A DNA stretch of 49,686 bases. Source: an uncultured Bacteroidales bacterium (GTDB taxonomy: Bacteria; Bacteroidota; Bacteroidia; Bacteroidales; FEN-979). The translations under genes were made by a program, and so were the position numbers. The stretch covers positions 1 to 49,686 of the forward strand of contig CAIYUC010000225.1 in assembly GCA_903929315.1 (NCBI GenBank), in the 5' to 3' direction. The notes under the pieces are model-generated. The model was not told the origin of the DNA. It did no database searches and saw only the letters and a list, made by a program, of their open reading frames with translations. Shown here in pieces: positions 24,669 to 33,727 of this stretch (the stretch's first letter is position 1; each line of letters begins with the position of its first letter).

Positions 24669-25889
24669 ATGGATATTCTGGCTATTAAACAACGTTTTGG
24701 AATGATAGGGAATTCTGTAGTTCTCGACAGAGCAATCGATATTGCCCGCCAGGTGGCATCTACAGATATTACTGTTCTCATCAGCGGCGAAAGCGGAACA
24801 GGAAAAGAATTCTTCCCGAAGATCATCCACCAGCTTAGTTCCAGGAAACATGGACCATACATTGCTGTGAACTGTGGAGCTATTCCGGAAGGAACCATTG
24901 ATTCTGAGCTTTTTGGACACGAAAAAGGCTCATTTACCGGAGCTCATGAAGCGCGTAAAGGTTACTTTGAGGTAGTGAATGGCGGCACTATTTTTCTGGA
25001 TGAAATAGCAGAACTCCCTCTTTCAACGCAGGTCAGGCTGCTAAGGGTACTTGAAAGCGGTGAATTTATAAGAGTTGGATCCTCGAAAGAGATTAAAACG
25101 AATGTACGGGTCGTCGGAGCTACCAATATAAATATCCCGGATGCCATTGCTGCCGGAAAATTCCGGCAGGATCTCTATTACCGTCTGAATACAGTCCCGA
25201 TTTTTATCCCTCCCCTGAGGGAAAGGAAAGATGATATCTATTTGTTATTCAGGAAATTTGCCTCGGATGCTGCAGAAAAATACAGAATGCCTCCTATAGG
25301 CCTTGATGAAAACGCACAACGACTTCTTATTAATTACCGCTGGCCCGGGAATATCCGCCAGTTAAAAAATATAACGGAACAAATTTCCATCATCGAAAAG
25401 AATCGAACCATCGACGGAACAACCCTGGCTAAATACCTCCCCCAGTTACAGGTTAACGAATTACCAATTCTATATAAAGGCGAGGAATCCGGTAAATTTT
25501 CCGAGAGAGAATTATTATACAAGGTGCTTTTTGATATGAAAAAAGATGTCAATGACCTTAAACAACTTGTTATGTCATTGATGCAAAATGAAAAATCAAT
25601 CGGAATTTTAGGGGAAAATACACATCTTATCAAAAGATTGTATAAAAATTTTGATGAAATTAATGAAGAGGATCAACCAGTTATCATACATTCTGACGGG
25701 AAAAATCTGGCAGAACCAATGCAGGAACCGGAAGAAGTGGAAGAATCTCTTTCCCTGGAAAAAAAGGAAATAGACTTCATTAAAAAAGCATTACAAAAAC
25801 ACGAAGGAAAAAGAAAAGATGCTGCAAATGAATTAGGGATTTCCGAAAGAACATTGTACCGTAAAATAAGGGAATATAAAATAGAATAA
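24669..25889 (+). CDS. Sigma-54-dependent transcriptional activator (AAA+ and Fis domains, no receiver)
   Basis: The protein (406 residues from the ATG at 24669) starts almost directly with the AAA+ domain: Walker A GESGTGKE at 40-47, the sigma-54-contacting loop GSFTGA at 87-92, Walker B GGTIFLDE at 105-112, and the PGNIRQLKN segment near 225. A linker of about 100 residues leads to a Fis-type helix-turn-helix at the C-terminus (RKDAANELGISERTLYRKI). It lacks any receiver, GAF or PAS sensor. The loop is GSFTGA instead of the usual GAFTGA. In Bacteroidota this gene is often next to lptE and secG, as here; its targets are not known to me. Confidence 0.93.
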   Translation: MDILAIKQRFGMIGNSVVLDRAIDIARQVASTDITVLISGESGTGKEFFPKIIHQLSSRKHGPYIAVNCGAIPEGTIDSELFGHEKGSFTGAHEARKGYFEVVNGGTIFLDEIAELPLSTQVRLLRVLESGEFIRVGSSKEIKTNVRVVGATNINIPDAIAAGKFRQDLYYRLNTVPIFIPPLRERKDDIYLLFRKFASDAAEKYRMPPIGLDENAQRLLINYRWPGNIRQLKNITEQISIIEKNRTIDGTTLAKYLPQLQVNELPILYKGEESGKFSERELLYKVLFDMKKDVNDLKQLVMSLMQNEKSIGILGENTHLIKRLYKNFDEINEEDQPVIIHSDGKNLAEPMQEPEEVEESLSLEKKEIDFIKKALQKHEGKRKDAANELGISERTLYRKIREYKIE

Positions 25890-25935
25890 ATTTCGTCTGT
25901 CCCAAAAATCCGGTCGTTACCAGAGACGCAAAACA

Positions 25936-25943
25936 TATCTTTG
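25936..25943 (+). promoter_or_regulatory. Candidate -7 box (TATCTTTG) for lptE
   Basis: An exact TAnnTTTG match that ends 20 nt before the TTG start of the LptE-like gene. It would let lptE-secG be transcribed separately from the regulator gene. Confidence 0.45.
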
Positions 25944-25963
25944 TTAATCAAATTTATTGAGTC

Positions 25964-26509
25964 TTGAATAACCTTAGCAGGAAAATATATCAAGGTATTT
26001 CCGTTACTTTTATTTGCGGACAGGTAATGTTATTCCTTCTTTTTCAAACCTCCTGCCGTGTTAGTTATTCTTTTACCGGGGCATCGATCTCGCCGAATGT
26101 CAAAACATTAACGATCCGTTATTTCCCAAACAATGCACCAACTGTTGTGCCGACATTAAGCACTTCCTTCACGGATGACCTGAAAGATTATTTTACTTCC
26201 CAGTCAAACCTTGTCCTGGTCGATCATGGAGGAGACCTCACGGTTGAAGGATCTATCACCGGGTACGATCCGGCTGCACCCGTGGCTATCCAGGGGAATG
26301 AAACTGCTGCAATGAACCGGATGACCATTACTTTGAATGTCAAATTCACGAACAGAACCAATGAAAAACAAAACTTTGAATCCAATTTTTCAAAATACGT
26401 GGATTACCCCAGTTCTCAGCCACTGCCATCCATTCAGGATCGAATTATTAAAGAGATCAATGACCAGTTAGTGCAGGATATTTTTAATAAAGCTGTTGTC
26501 AACTGGTAA
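25964..26509 (+). CDS. lptE: LptE family lipoprotein (LPS assembly)
   Basis: The 181-residue product has a lipoprotein-like N-terminus ending in FQTSC (Cys31), then RVSYSFTGASISPNVKTLTI, the typical start of Bacteroidota LptE. The mature domain alternates strands and two helices as in LptE, the plug of the LptD outer-membrane LPS translocon. Translation most likely begins at the TTG at 25964, since the next ATG (26027) would leave a signal peptide without positive charge. It sits between the sigma-54 activator and secG, a neighbourhood conserved in the phylum. Confidence 0.85.
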   Translation: MNNLSRKIYQGISVTFICGQVMLFLLFQTSCRVSYSFTGASISPNVKTLTIRYFPNNAPTVVPTLSTSFTDDLKDYFTSQSNLVLVDHGGDLTVEGSITGYDPAAPVAIQGNETAAMNRMTITLNVKFTNRTNEKQNFESNFSKYVDYPSSQPLPSIQDRIIKEINDQLVQDIFNKAVVNW

Positions 26510-26539
26510 ATGTAGAACCTGATATTTATTCTTATAGCA

Positions 26540-27307
26540 ATGACTATCCCGGAATTTCTCAATCATATTAGACATCCTGAAGCATTAGAGGTTGAGGATA
26601 CCGCAACACTGAGGGATCTGGCAGATCGTTTTCCGTACTGCACTTCATCTCAGGTTCTTTTAGCATACAGGCTTTTCAGGGAAAATGACATGGATTTTCC
26701 AAACCAGTTGAAGAAAGTTGCAGCCTATGCATCCAGTCGTAAACAATTAAAACAACTGTTTGATGAAATTCAGTCTTTCCGGGAAAAAAATGTTGAACCT
26801 GTCGGAGTTATGGGTTCTCCTGCCCAAGTCAATCCGATTACGGATAAGAGTTTCGGAATTACGGAACCCCTTTCACCATACAGCACATATGAGGAAGACC
26901 TGCTTTCGATCGTACGTCAACGGTTGGCAGAAATAAAACTGGAGAGGGAAAAAGAGACAGATAATGAAATACAAGAAACGAGCAGCGAATCATCTGATTC
27001 CGGTAAAATAAGTTTGTCTAAGGAAGAGCTTGTGGAGAAATTCATTCATGACAAACCCCGTCTATCTCCCCCCAAAACAACCTTTTTCAGCCCTTCGGAA
27101 AAAGCGGTTAAAAGCAATCTGGATGATGAGGAGATCGTAACAGAAACATTGGCTCGTCTTTTTTACAAGCAGGGGAATATTGCCAAGGCTATCAAGATTT
27201 ATGACAAATTAATTTTGCTTTTTCCGGAAAAAAGTAGTTACTTTGCAGCCCAGATTGAAAAGATGAATAATTCCCCGTCCTCTTTTCCAAAGGATGGGGT
27301 GGATTGA
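26540..27307 (+). CDS. Bacteroidota-specific protein with C-terminal TPR-like helices
   Basis: I do not recognise a functional family. The 255-residue cytoplasmic-looking protein has a helical N-terminal part (residues 1-90, with LADRFPYCTSSQVLLAYRLF), an acidic, Ser-rich middle (about 130-190), and a C-terminal helix pair ETLARLFYKQGNIAKAIKIY resembling one TPR unit. It has no signal peptide. Genes of this type often lie between lptE and secG in Bacteroidota, 30 bp after lptE and 46 bp before secG here, so it may serve envelope biogenesis, but that is inference from position only. Confidence 0.75.
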   Translation: MTIPEFLNHIRHPEALEVEDTATLRDLADRFPYCTSSQVLLAYRLFRENDMDFPNQLKKVAAYASSRKQLKQLFDEIQSFREKNVEPVGVMGSPAQVNPITDKSFGITEPLSPYSTYEEDLLSIVRQRLAEIKLEREKETDNEIQETSSESSDSGKISLSKEELVEKFIHDKPRLSPPKTTFFSPSEKAVKSNLDDEEIVTETLARLFYKQGNIAKAIKIYDKLILLFPEKSSYFAAQIEKMNNSPSSFPKDGVD

Positions 27308-27353
27308 AAATCATGCGGAAAAGTAAATCATAAGTTATAAACTGTAGAATAAA

Positions 27354-27692
27354 ATGGCAATCTTTATTTTAATATCCATCCTTATCCTCATCACCTGTGT
27401 ACTTTTGGTCCTTGTAGTCCTGGTGCAGAATTCAAAAGGCGGTGGATTGGCATCGAATTTCTCATCTTCAAATCAATTTATGGGAGTTCGGAAAACAGCG
27501 GATTTTCTTGAAAAAACGACCTGGACATTGGCTATCGTGTTGCTTGCCCTTAGCCTCTTTTCAATGTTCGTAATTCCAAAAAACCAGGGTGAAGCAAAAG
27601 TGCAGGAAAGCGAAATCCAGAAACAGATTAATGAATCCAAATCGCAACCAATTAAGGATTTCCAAACACCGCCAACACAGCCAAAAAAGTAA
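27354..27692 (+). CDS. secG: Preprotein translocase subunit SecG
   Basis: The 112-residue protein has two membrane helices (about 3-24 and 55-75) joined by the diagnostic loop VQNSKGGGLASNFSSSNQFMG, and a charged, Pro/Gln-rich C-terminal tail. SecG supports SecYE-driven protein export at the inner membrane. A terminator hairpin follows at once, separating it from groES. Confidence 0.94.
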   Translation: MAIFILISILILITCVLLVLVVLVQNSKGGGLASNFSSSNQFMGVRKTADFLEKTTWTLAIVLLALSLFSMFVIPKNQGEAKVQESEIQKQINESKSQPIKDFQTPPTQPKK

Positions 27693-27695
27693 AGT

Positions 27696-27736
27696 AAAAA
27701 ATGTCAGAATGTCAGTAAATTCTGACATTTTTTTTT
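27696..27736 (+). terminator. Intrinsic terminator after secG
   Basis: atgtcagaa (27701-27709) pairs perfectly with ttctgacat (27720-27728) across a 10-nt loop, with A-runs before and eight T residues after the stem. It should work on both strands; on the plus strand it ends the lptE-secG unit. Confidence 0.9.
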
Positions 27737-27791
27737 AATTTACATCCCTGACTGAAAAAATGTCCCATTAATGAAGTTGGTTTTCTTTTGG

Positions 27792-27802
27792 CACAAATTG
27801 TG
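27792..27802. promoter_or_regulatory. Palindrome CACAAATTGTG upstream of groES
   Basis: CACAA-A-TTGTG is a perfect 11-bp palindrome, 61 nt before the groES ATG, in an otherwise plain leader. No CIRCE element and no exact TAnnTTTG box are visible here. It could be an operator for heat-shock control or chance; TGGCAC just upstream recalls a sigma-54 -24 box but the -12 GC is missing. Confidence 0.3.
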
Positions 27803-27863
27803 ACATACTCATTGGAAATCCCATATAATTAATCTCCTAAGTTTAACTTTAAAATTGATAAAA

Positions 27864-28217
27864 ATGGCAAAATTAAAAATTAAATTACCGGCAGATCGTG
27901 TGTTAATAGAACCCGCTCCTGCTGAGGAAAAGACAGCTGGTGGTATCATTATCCCCGATACCGCAAAAGAAAAGCCACAAAAAGGATTAGTTGTAGCTAT
28001 TGGATTAGGGAAGCAAACTTCTGAAGTATTTGATTTTAAAATCACGCTCCCTGATGGAGGAACTATAAATGCCGTAGGTACAAGGAAAAATGATGATTCC
28101 TTGACTGTAAAAGTTGGCGACAATGTACTTTATGGCAAATACGCAGGCACTGAAATAACTATTGATGGTGTAAATTATTTAATTATGAAAGAATCTGATA
28201 TTGTCGCAATAGTTTAA
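27864..28217 (+). CDS. groS: Co-chaperonin GroES (with enlarged roof hairpin)
   Basis: The 117-residue protein is the lid of the GroEL chamber. The N-terminal core ([13 protein letters not shown]), mobile loop with GroEL-contact GGIII (residues 26-30), and C-terminal [12 protein letters not shown] are canonical. The roof hairpin between GLG (47-49) and VKVGD (82-86) spans 32 residues against 12 in E. coli, carrying [16 protein letters not shown]. The ATG at 27864 is chosen over 27855, as AKLKIK-like starts are usual. It is followed 52 bp later by groEL. Confidence 0.95.
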   Translation: MAKLKIKLPADRVLIEPAPAEEKTAGGIIIPDTAKEKPQKGLVVAIGLGKQTSEVFDFKITLPDGGTINAVGTRKNDDSLTVKVGDNVLYGKYAGTEITIDGVNYLIMKESDIVAIV

Positions 28218-28269
28218 TACCATCCAAAGAAATTCAGAAATCGAAGTTTAACCCTAAAATTAATCAACA

Positions 28270-29916
28270 ATGGCAAAAGATATTATTTTTAATATAAAAG
28301 CAAGAGAAGCATTGAAAAAGGGCGTTGATGAGCTCTCCAATGCAGTGAAAGTGACATTGGGACCGAGCGGTCGCAATGTGATCATAGACAAATCATACGG
28401 GTCTCCTGTTATTACGAAAGATGGCGTCACAGTTGCAAAAGAAATAGAACTGAAAGATGTTATCGAGAATATGGGCGCCCAGATGGTAAAGGAAGTTGCT
28501 TCCAAGACCAGTGAATTGGCAGGCGATGGAACTACCACCGCTACCGTGTTGGCACAGGCTATCTTTACCACCGGACTAAAAAATGTAACAGCCGGCGCAA
28601 ATCCTATGGACCTGAAGAGAGGAATTGAAAAAGCTGTGGCGGAAGTCCTAAAGTGCTTAAAATCACAATCGCAGCAAATCGGCGACAGCGCCGAAAAAAT
28701 CGAACAGGTAGCTTCCGTTTCTGCCAATAACGATCCTTTCATAGGTAAGATGATGGCCGAAGCAATGGATAAAGTTAAAAAAGAGGGCGTCATCACCATC
28801 GAAGAAGCAAAAGGTATTGAAACTACCGTTAAAATGGTTGAAGGAATGCAATTCGACAGAGGTTATATCTCTCCTTATTTTATCACCGATACTGAAAAAA
28901 TGGAAGCGGTTTACGAAACCCCTTACATCCTGATCTACGATAAAAAGATCTCCATCATGAAAGATCTCCTTCCCTTGCTTGAAAAAGTTGTCCAGACAAG
29001 TCGTCCTCTTATTATTATCTCTGAGGATATCGAAGGTGAAGCGCTTGCAACACTGGTTGTCAATAAGATCAGGGGATCGCTGAAGGTAGCAGCAGTAAAG
29101 GCTCCTGGTTTCGGTGACAGAAGAAAAGAAATGCTTGAAGATATTGCAATTCTTACAGGTGGAATGGTGATTTCGGAAGAAAAAGGATATAAATTGGAAG
29201 ATGCAACCTTACAGTATCTAGGTGAAGCAGATAAAGTCACTATCGATAAGGACAATACAACGATTGTAAGCGGAAAAGGTAAAAAATCCGATATCACAGC
29301 CCGGGTCAACCAGATCAAGGCCCAGATATCCACTACAACTTCCGATTACGACAAGGAAAAACTACAGGAAAGGCTGGCAAAATTAGCCGGCGGAGTGGCT
29401 GTGATCTATGTTGGCGCTGCCAGTGAAGTGGAAATGAAAGAAAAGAAAGACCGTTTTGATGATGCTTTACATGCAACGCGTGCAGCATTGGAAGAAGGTA
29501 TCGTTCCAGGTGGTGGGGTTGCTTATATCAGGGCTATCCCTTTCCTTGAGAAACTGAAAGGAGAGAATGAAGATGAAACGACCGGTATCCAGATTGTCAA
29601 GAGGGCTTTGGAAGAACCTCTCAGGCAGATCGTTGAAAATGCAGGTGTTGACGGATCCGTGGTCGCAATGAAAGTGAAAGAAGGGAAAGGTGATTTCGGT
29701 TTCAATGCACGTACGGAAGCATATGAAAACCTCTTTAAATCAGGTGTCATTGATCCGACAAAAGTAACCAGGATAGCCCTTGAAAATGCAGCGTCTATCG
29801 CAAGTATGCTGTTAACTACCGAATGTGTCATCGCCACTCATAAAGAAGAAAAGGAACCCAAAATGCCGATGGGTCCCGGAGGTTATGGCGGTGGTGGTAT
29901 GGGTGACATGTACTAA
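28270..29916 (+). CDS. groL: Chaperonin GroEL
   Basis: The 548-residue ATP-dependent chaperonin subunit has all usual signatures: [10 protein letters not shown] near residue 28, [11 protein letters not shown] near 52, the ATP-site [12 protein letters not shown] near 85, and [18 protein letters not shown] near 405. It ends in the flexible Gly/Met tail ([12 protein letters not shown]) that projects into the chamber. The sequence looks entirely ordinary, which makes the enlarged GroES roof loop stand out. A terminator follows directly. Confidence 0.98.
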   Translation: MAKDIIFNIKAREALKKGVDELSNAVKVTLGPSGRNVIIDKSYGSPVITKDGVTVAKEIELKDVIENMGAQMVKEVASKTSELAGDGTTTATVLAQAIFTTGLKNVTAGANPMDLKRGIEKAVAEVLKCLKSQSQQIGDSAEKIEQVASVSANNDPFIGKMMAEAMDKVKKEGVITIEEAKGIETTVKMVEGMQFDRGYISPYFITDTEKMEAVYETPYILIYDKKISIMKDLLPLLEKVVQTSRPLIIISEDIEGEALATLVVNKIRGSLKVAAVKAPGFGDRRKEMLEDIAILTGGMVISEEKGYKLEDATLQYLGEADKVTIDKDNTTIVSGKGKKSDITARVNQIKAQISTTTSDYDKEKLQERLAKLAGGVAVIYVGAASEVEMKEKKDRFDDALHATRAALEEGIVPGGGVAYIRAIPFLEKLKGENEDETTGIQIVKRALEEPLRQIVENAGVDGSVVAMKVKEGKGDFGFNARTEAYENLFKSGVIDPTKVTRIALENAASIASMLLTTECVIATHKEEKEPKMPMGPGGYGGGGMGDMY

Positions 29917-29933
29917 CAGTCTGAAAAAAGATG

Positions 29934-29964
29934 AAGCCTTGGTCCAACCAGGGCTTTTTTTTTT
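29934..29964 (+). terminator. Intrinsic terminator after groEL
   Basis: aagccttggt (29934-29943) pairs with accagggctt (29947-29956) around a three-base loop with one mismatch, followed by a run of T residues to 29964. Confidence 0.9.
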
Positions 29965-30065
29965 CACCTGTCTATGGCAAAAAAGAAAAATTTTAATAAT
30001 AATCCTGCCTGTTCATCGTAAATAATTTTAATATTGCAATGAGCTGAACTTTAAAGCCGATTTCT

Positions 30066-30611
30066 ATGCGAATGAAAACATTTTTACCGGTTTTTTGGAT
30101 GGCCGTCTCTTCTGTTTTTGCCCAACAGAACTTCACGGCACCACAGATCCCTATAGATCCTGATACGAAACTGATCACTTACCGTGAAGTAGTAAATCAG
30201 GAAGGGAATAAAGACATTCTCTTCGAAAGAGGAATGGCGTGGATGCGTGTTTATTACCCGAATCCCAACAGTGTTGCCAATGTGATGGATAAAGCAAATG
30301 GCAAGATCGAAGGCATCGGGAGGTTGCGTGTTTATTATTTTGATAAAGACAGTAACCGGAGAGATGGTGGGATTATTACGTATGCCATCAGGCTGGAATT
30401 TAAAGATAACAGATACAGGTATACCATGAATGACTTCAATGTAAAAGCTGTTTCAAGATTTCCAATTGAGCGATGGATGAATAAAAAAGATCCCGAATAT
30501 ATTCCACAGGATGATTCTTACCTTTTCCAGGTAGATACGATCATGCAAAGATTGATGAAGACCCTGAAGGAAGAAATGAAACCCAAGGTGATAAAAAAGG
30601 ATGAATGGTGA
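30066..30611 (+). CDS. DUF4468-like secreted protein
   Basis: The 181-residue protein has a signal peptide (MKTFLPVFWMAVSSVFAQ) and a single domain with the pattern MAWMRVYYPN, then GRLRVYYFD, IITYAIRLEFKDNRYRYTMNDF, which resembles DUF4468 (TBP-like fold) of Bacteroidota. It ends in a lysine-rich tail. The function is unknown; it should be periplasmic. Two in-frame ATGs (30066, 30072) precede the signal peptide. Its last codons overlap the rlmN start by 11 bp, so the two are translationally linked, though no functional link is evident. Confidence 0.75.
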   Translation: MRMKTFLPVFWMAVSSVFAQQNFTAPQIPIDPDTKLITYREVVNQEGNKDILFERGMAWMRVYYPNPNSVANVMDKANGKIEGIGRLRVYYFDKDSNRRDGGIITYAIRLEFKDNRYRYTMNDFNVKAVSRFPIERWMNKKDPEYIPQDDSYLFQVDTIMQRLMKTLKEEMKPKVIKKDEW

Positions 30612-31665
30612 AGCCAAAATTGATATCCGTACATTATCACTGGCAGATATCGAAAAATTCTTAATTGAAAGCAGTGAAAAACCTTACCGGGCCCGACAGG
30701 TTTATGAATGGCTCTGGAAAAAAGCCTGCCGTTCATTTGGGGAGATGACCAACCTTTCAAGAGAATCGCGGCAATTAATGGAAAAGCGGTTCATCTTTCC
30801 TGTCCTGACCGTTGAAAAAGAAATTACAAGCGCTGACGGAACAATTAAATCCCTTTTCCGGCTTACTGATGGTCTTTTTATTGAAGGAGTTCTCATTCCC
30901 GAGGGTAACCGGACCACTTCCTGCATTTCTTCACAGGTAGGATGTCCACTCTCATGTACGTTTTGTGCTACAGGGTTTCTTGGATTCAAAAGAAACCTTG
31001 GTTTTACGGAAATTATTGACCAGGTGACGGAAACCAACCGTCAGTCCATGAAATATTTCCAAATGCCACTGTCAAATATCGTTTTCATGGGCATGGGAGA
31101 ACCGCTGTTGAATTATGAGGAAGTAAAGAAATCCATTGAAAAAATAACTTCGGCAGATGGTATGGCCATGTCCCCGCAAAGGATCACGGTTTCGAGTGTA
31201 GGTGTCCCTTCCATGATCCGCCGGTTGGCGGATGAAAATATCAGGTTTCATTTTGCCCTCTCGTTGCATGTTGCAGATAATGCTAAAAGAAGTAAAATTA
31301 TTCCATTGAATAAAAAGTATCCGGTCGAAGAATTAATAGAATCATTAAAATATTTTCATGTCAGGACAAAAAAACGTGTCACCATAGAATACCTTCTTTT
31401 CAATGGATTCAATGATAACATTGAAGATGCAAGTGACCTGGCACGTTTTTGCAGGAATTTTCCGGTAAAGATCAACCTGATTGACTATAATCCTGTAAAC
31501 GGATCGGTTTACAAAAAATCGGAACCGGCCAAATTAAATGCTTTTAAAGAATTTCTTGAGAAAAGAAATCTGGTGGTTAACGTCCGGAAAAGCCGTGGCG
31601 CAGATATTAATGCCGCATGCGGACAACTGGCAGCTAAACAAGGAAACCACTTCGATTCCTTATAA
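30601..31665 (+). CDS. rlmN: Dual-specificity 23S rRNA/tRNA (adenine-C2) methyltransferase RlmN
   Basis: This 354-residue radical-SAM enzyme methylates A2503 in 23S rRNA and A37 in some tRNAs. The iron-sulfur motif CPLSCTFCATG (CxxxCxxC) is at about residues 113-123, GMGEPLLNYEEV near 163, and the C-terminal Cys needed to release the product is in the NAACGQLA segment near 341. Length and motifs are complete. It starts inside the end of the DUF4468-like gene. Confidence 0.96.
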   Translation: MNGEAKIDIRTLSLADIEKFLIESSEKPYRARQVYEWLWKKACRSFGEMTNLSRESRQLMEKRFIFPVLTVEKEITSADGTIKSLFRLTDGLFIEGVLIPEGNRTTSCISSQVGCPLSCTFCATGFLGFKRNLGFTEIIDQVTETNRQSMKYFQMPLSNIVFMGMGEPLLNYEEVKKSIEKITSADGMAMSPQRITVSSVGVPSMIRRLADENIRFHFALSLHVADNAKRSKIIPLNKKYPVEELIESLKYFHVRTKKRVTIEYLLFNGFNDNIEDASDLARFCRNFPVKINLIDYNPVNGSVYKKSEPAKLNAFKEFLEKRNLVVNVRKSRGADINAACGQLAAKQGNHFDSL

Positions 31666-31703
31666 GAATTATAGAAAAAAGAGAGAGATTAATAACCTTT
31701 AAA

Positions 31704-33341
31704 ATGAGTGATTCATCCTTTCAGATTTCCGGGAACATCATAGATGTTATTCACGAAAAAATCTTCCGGGGAACTATTACAGTAAAAAACGGAAAAATTG
31801 AAAAAATAGAGGAAGCCGTCAATGTCCCTTCACAATTTATTTTACCGGGTCTGATCGATGCGCATATCCATATCGAGAGTTCGATGCTCATACCGTCGGA
31901 ATTTGCCAGGCTTGCAGTAGTGCACGGAACGGTTGCCACTGTGTCCGATCCTCACGAAATTGCAAATGTGCTTGGCATTGATGGAATAAAATTCATGATC
32001 GCCAACGGGGGAAAAGTTCCCTTCAAATTCAATTTCGGTGCCTCTTCCTGCGTGCCCGCCACTCCTTTTGAAACTTCGGGAGGGAGCATCGGCTTGGATG
32101 AGATAGACGAGTTGCTGAACAGGAATGATGTCAGGTATCTCTCCGAAATGATGAATTTTCCGGGTGTCATTGCCGGGGATCCTTCAGTTATGAAAAAACT
32201 GGAATTGGCGGTCAAATACAGGAAACCCGTCGACGGTCATGCACCAGGTCTGAGAGGAGAGGACCTCTGTAAATATATTGCTGCAGGTATCCTGACAGAC
32301 CATGAATGTTTTTCCTGTGAAGAAGCGCTTGAAAAGATCCGATTCGGCATGAAGATTCTTATCCGTGAAGGAAGCGCCGCTAAAAATTTCGAAGCTCTTT
32401 CGCCTTTAATTGAACAATGTCCCCAAAGGGTCATGTTTTGTTCTGATGATAAGCATCCGAATGACCTTGTGCTCGGACATATTAATCAATTGGTTAAGCG
32501 ATCTATCGCAAAAGGTTATAACATCATGAAGGTTCTGGGGTGTTGTACGGTTAATCCTGTCAGGCATTATAATCTGGATGTGGGGTTACTGGAACAAGGA
32601 GATGATGCTGACTTTTTGATTGCGGACAATCTGCATGACTTCAATATCCTTGCGACTTATATCAAGGGAGAAAAAGTAGCAGAAAACGGAAAATCATTTA
32701 TAAAATCTGTCCGGGAAAACCCATTGAATCGTTTTAATGCCCGGAAGATCAAGGAACAGGATATCCGTGTTTTTCCTGAAAGTTCAAAGATCAGGGTTTT
32801 GAAAGCATTGGATGGACAGTTGATCACAAAGGAACTTATCCTGGATGCCCTTGTCGAAAAGGATAATATTGTGAGCAATCCTGACGCCGATATCCTAAAG
32901 ATCGTTGTCAAAAACAGGTACTTTGATGCCCCGCCGGCTGTGGGCTTTGTCACAGGGTTTGGAATTAAAACAGGGGCTATTGCCTCCAGCGTTGCCCACG
33001 ACAGTCATAATATCATTGCAGTTGGCGCTGACGATCAATCCATCACCCGGGCAGTCAATTTGGTTATTGGTTCAAAAGGCGGAATATCTTTGGTTGACGG
33101 TAGCATTGAAAAAATACTCGAATTGCCTGTGGCAGGCATTATGTCGAACGATGACGGATATAAAGTTGCATCACTTTATGATTGGCTGGACGGGAAAGCA
33201 AAAATGTCAGGGAGTCATTTCAATGCACCTTTTATGACACTTTCTTTTATGGCGCTGCTGGTCATTCCTGAATTAAAATTGAGTGACAAGGGATTGTTTG
33301 ATGGTCAGCATTTTAAGTTCACAGACTTATTTCAAAAATGA
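31704..33341 (+). CDS. ade: Adenine deaminase
   Basis: The 545-residue amidohydrolase converts adenine to hypoxanthine and ammonia for purine salvage. The metal-binding start FILPGLIDAHIHIESSM (about residues 41-57), the long central barrel with DHECFSCEEAL, and the C-terminal Ade domain with VAHDSHNIIAVGADD are typical of bacterial Ade and distinguish it from adenosine deaminase. It follows rlmN by 38 bp, and the ArsR gene follows on the same strand from its own promoter. Confidence 0.95.
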   Translation: MSDSSFQISGNIIDVIHEKIFRGTITVKNGKIEKIEEAVNVPSQFILPGLIDAHIHIESSMLIPSEFARLAVVHGTVATVSDPHEIANVLGIDGIKFMIANGGKVPFKFNFGASSCVPATPFETSGGSIGLDEIDELLNRNDVRYLSEMMNFPGVIAGDPSVMKKLELAVKYRKPVDGHAPGLRGEDLCKYIAAGILTDHECFSCEEALEKIRFGMKILIREGSAAKNFEALSPLIEQCPQRVMFCSDDKHPNDLVLGHINQLVKRSIAKGYNIMKVLGCCTVNPVRHYNLDVGLLEQGDDADFLIADNLHDFNILATYIKGEKVAENGKSFIKSVRENPLNRFNARKIKEQDIRVFPESSKIRVLKALDGQLITKELILDALVEKDNIVSNPDADILKIVVKNRYFDAPPAVGFVTGFGIKTGAIASSVAHDSHNIIAVGADDQSITRAVNLVIGSKGGISLVDGSIEKILELPVAGIMSNDDGYKVASLYDWLDGKAKMSGSHFNAPFMTLSFMALLVIPELKLSDKGLFDGQHFKFTDLFQK

Positions 33342-33371
33342 ATAATATATATTTATATATTTACTTTGGTA

Positions 33372-33400
33372 AAATATTGTATTATCTTTGTACAATATTT
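33372..33400 (+). promoter_or_regulatory. arsR promoter with a 10-bp inverted-repeat operator across the -7 box
   Basis: aaatattgta (33372-33381) and tacaatattt (33391-33400) are perfect inverted repeats 9 nt apart. The spacer with its flank contains TATCTTTG (33383-33390), an exact -7 box, 30 nt before the arsR ATG. A dimeric regulator bound here would block the polymerase, so autorepression by the adjacent ArsR protein is the simple reading. Confidence 0.7.
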
Positions 33401-33420
33401 CCTTTAAATTCCACATACAA

Positions 33421-33714
33421 ATGAAAAAAGCACATATCGATATTGAAAAATTGGAAAAAGCAGCAAGTAAGCTTAGAGCTATGGCTCATCCTATGAGAAT
33501 TGCAATTGTTGATCTCCTTACTGCAAATAAAAAACTTACTGTTACAGAAATTTATAACAAGCTAAGCATAGAGCAAGCCACCGCTTCACATCATTTAAAT
33601 ATATTGAAAAACAAGGGTTTACTGGAATCAAAAAGAGATGGGAAAATGATTCTGTATTCCCTCAAAAATGATGCTTTAACCCGGCTTGTCGATTGTATCA
33701 ATTGCTGTAACTGA
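33421..33714 (+). CDS. ArsR family winged-helix regulator
   Basis: From the ATG at 33421 the protein has 97 residues: helix SKLRAMAHPMRIAIVDLL, recognition helix SIEQATASHHLNILKNKGLL and a wing (SKRDGKMILYSL), the standard ArsR/SmtB fold. The metal box ELCVCDL of ArsR proper is absent (VTEIYNKLS instead), but the C-terminus holds three cysteines, CINCC, that could bind a metal or sense thiol oxidation. No effector gene follows: the next gene is convergent. It probably represses itself at the inverted repeat upstream. An alternative start at 33388 falls inside that promoter and is rejected. Confidence 0.88.
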   Translation: MKKAHIDIEKLEKAASKLRAMAHPMRIAIVDLLTANKKLTVTEIYNKLSIEQATASHHLNILKNKGLLESKRDGKMILYSLKNDALTRLVDCINCCN

Positions 33715-33727
33715 TCCGAAGAGATCT

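Noticed and set aside
27788-27806. Possible sigma-54 promoter (TGGCAC upstream of groES)
   Set aside because: At the -12 position the required GC is replaced by GA, and the sequence reads better as a palindrome.
33360-33370. ttactttgg as a second -7 box before arsR
   Set aside because: It has one base too few between TA and TTTG and does not match TAnnTTTG.
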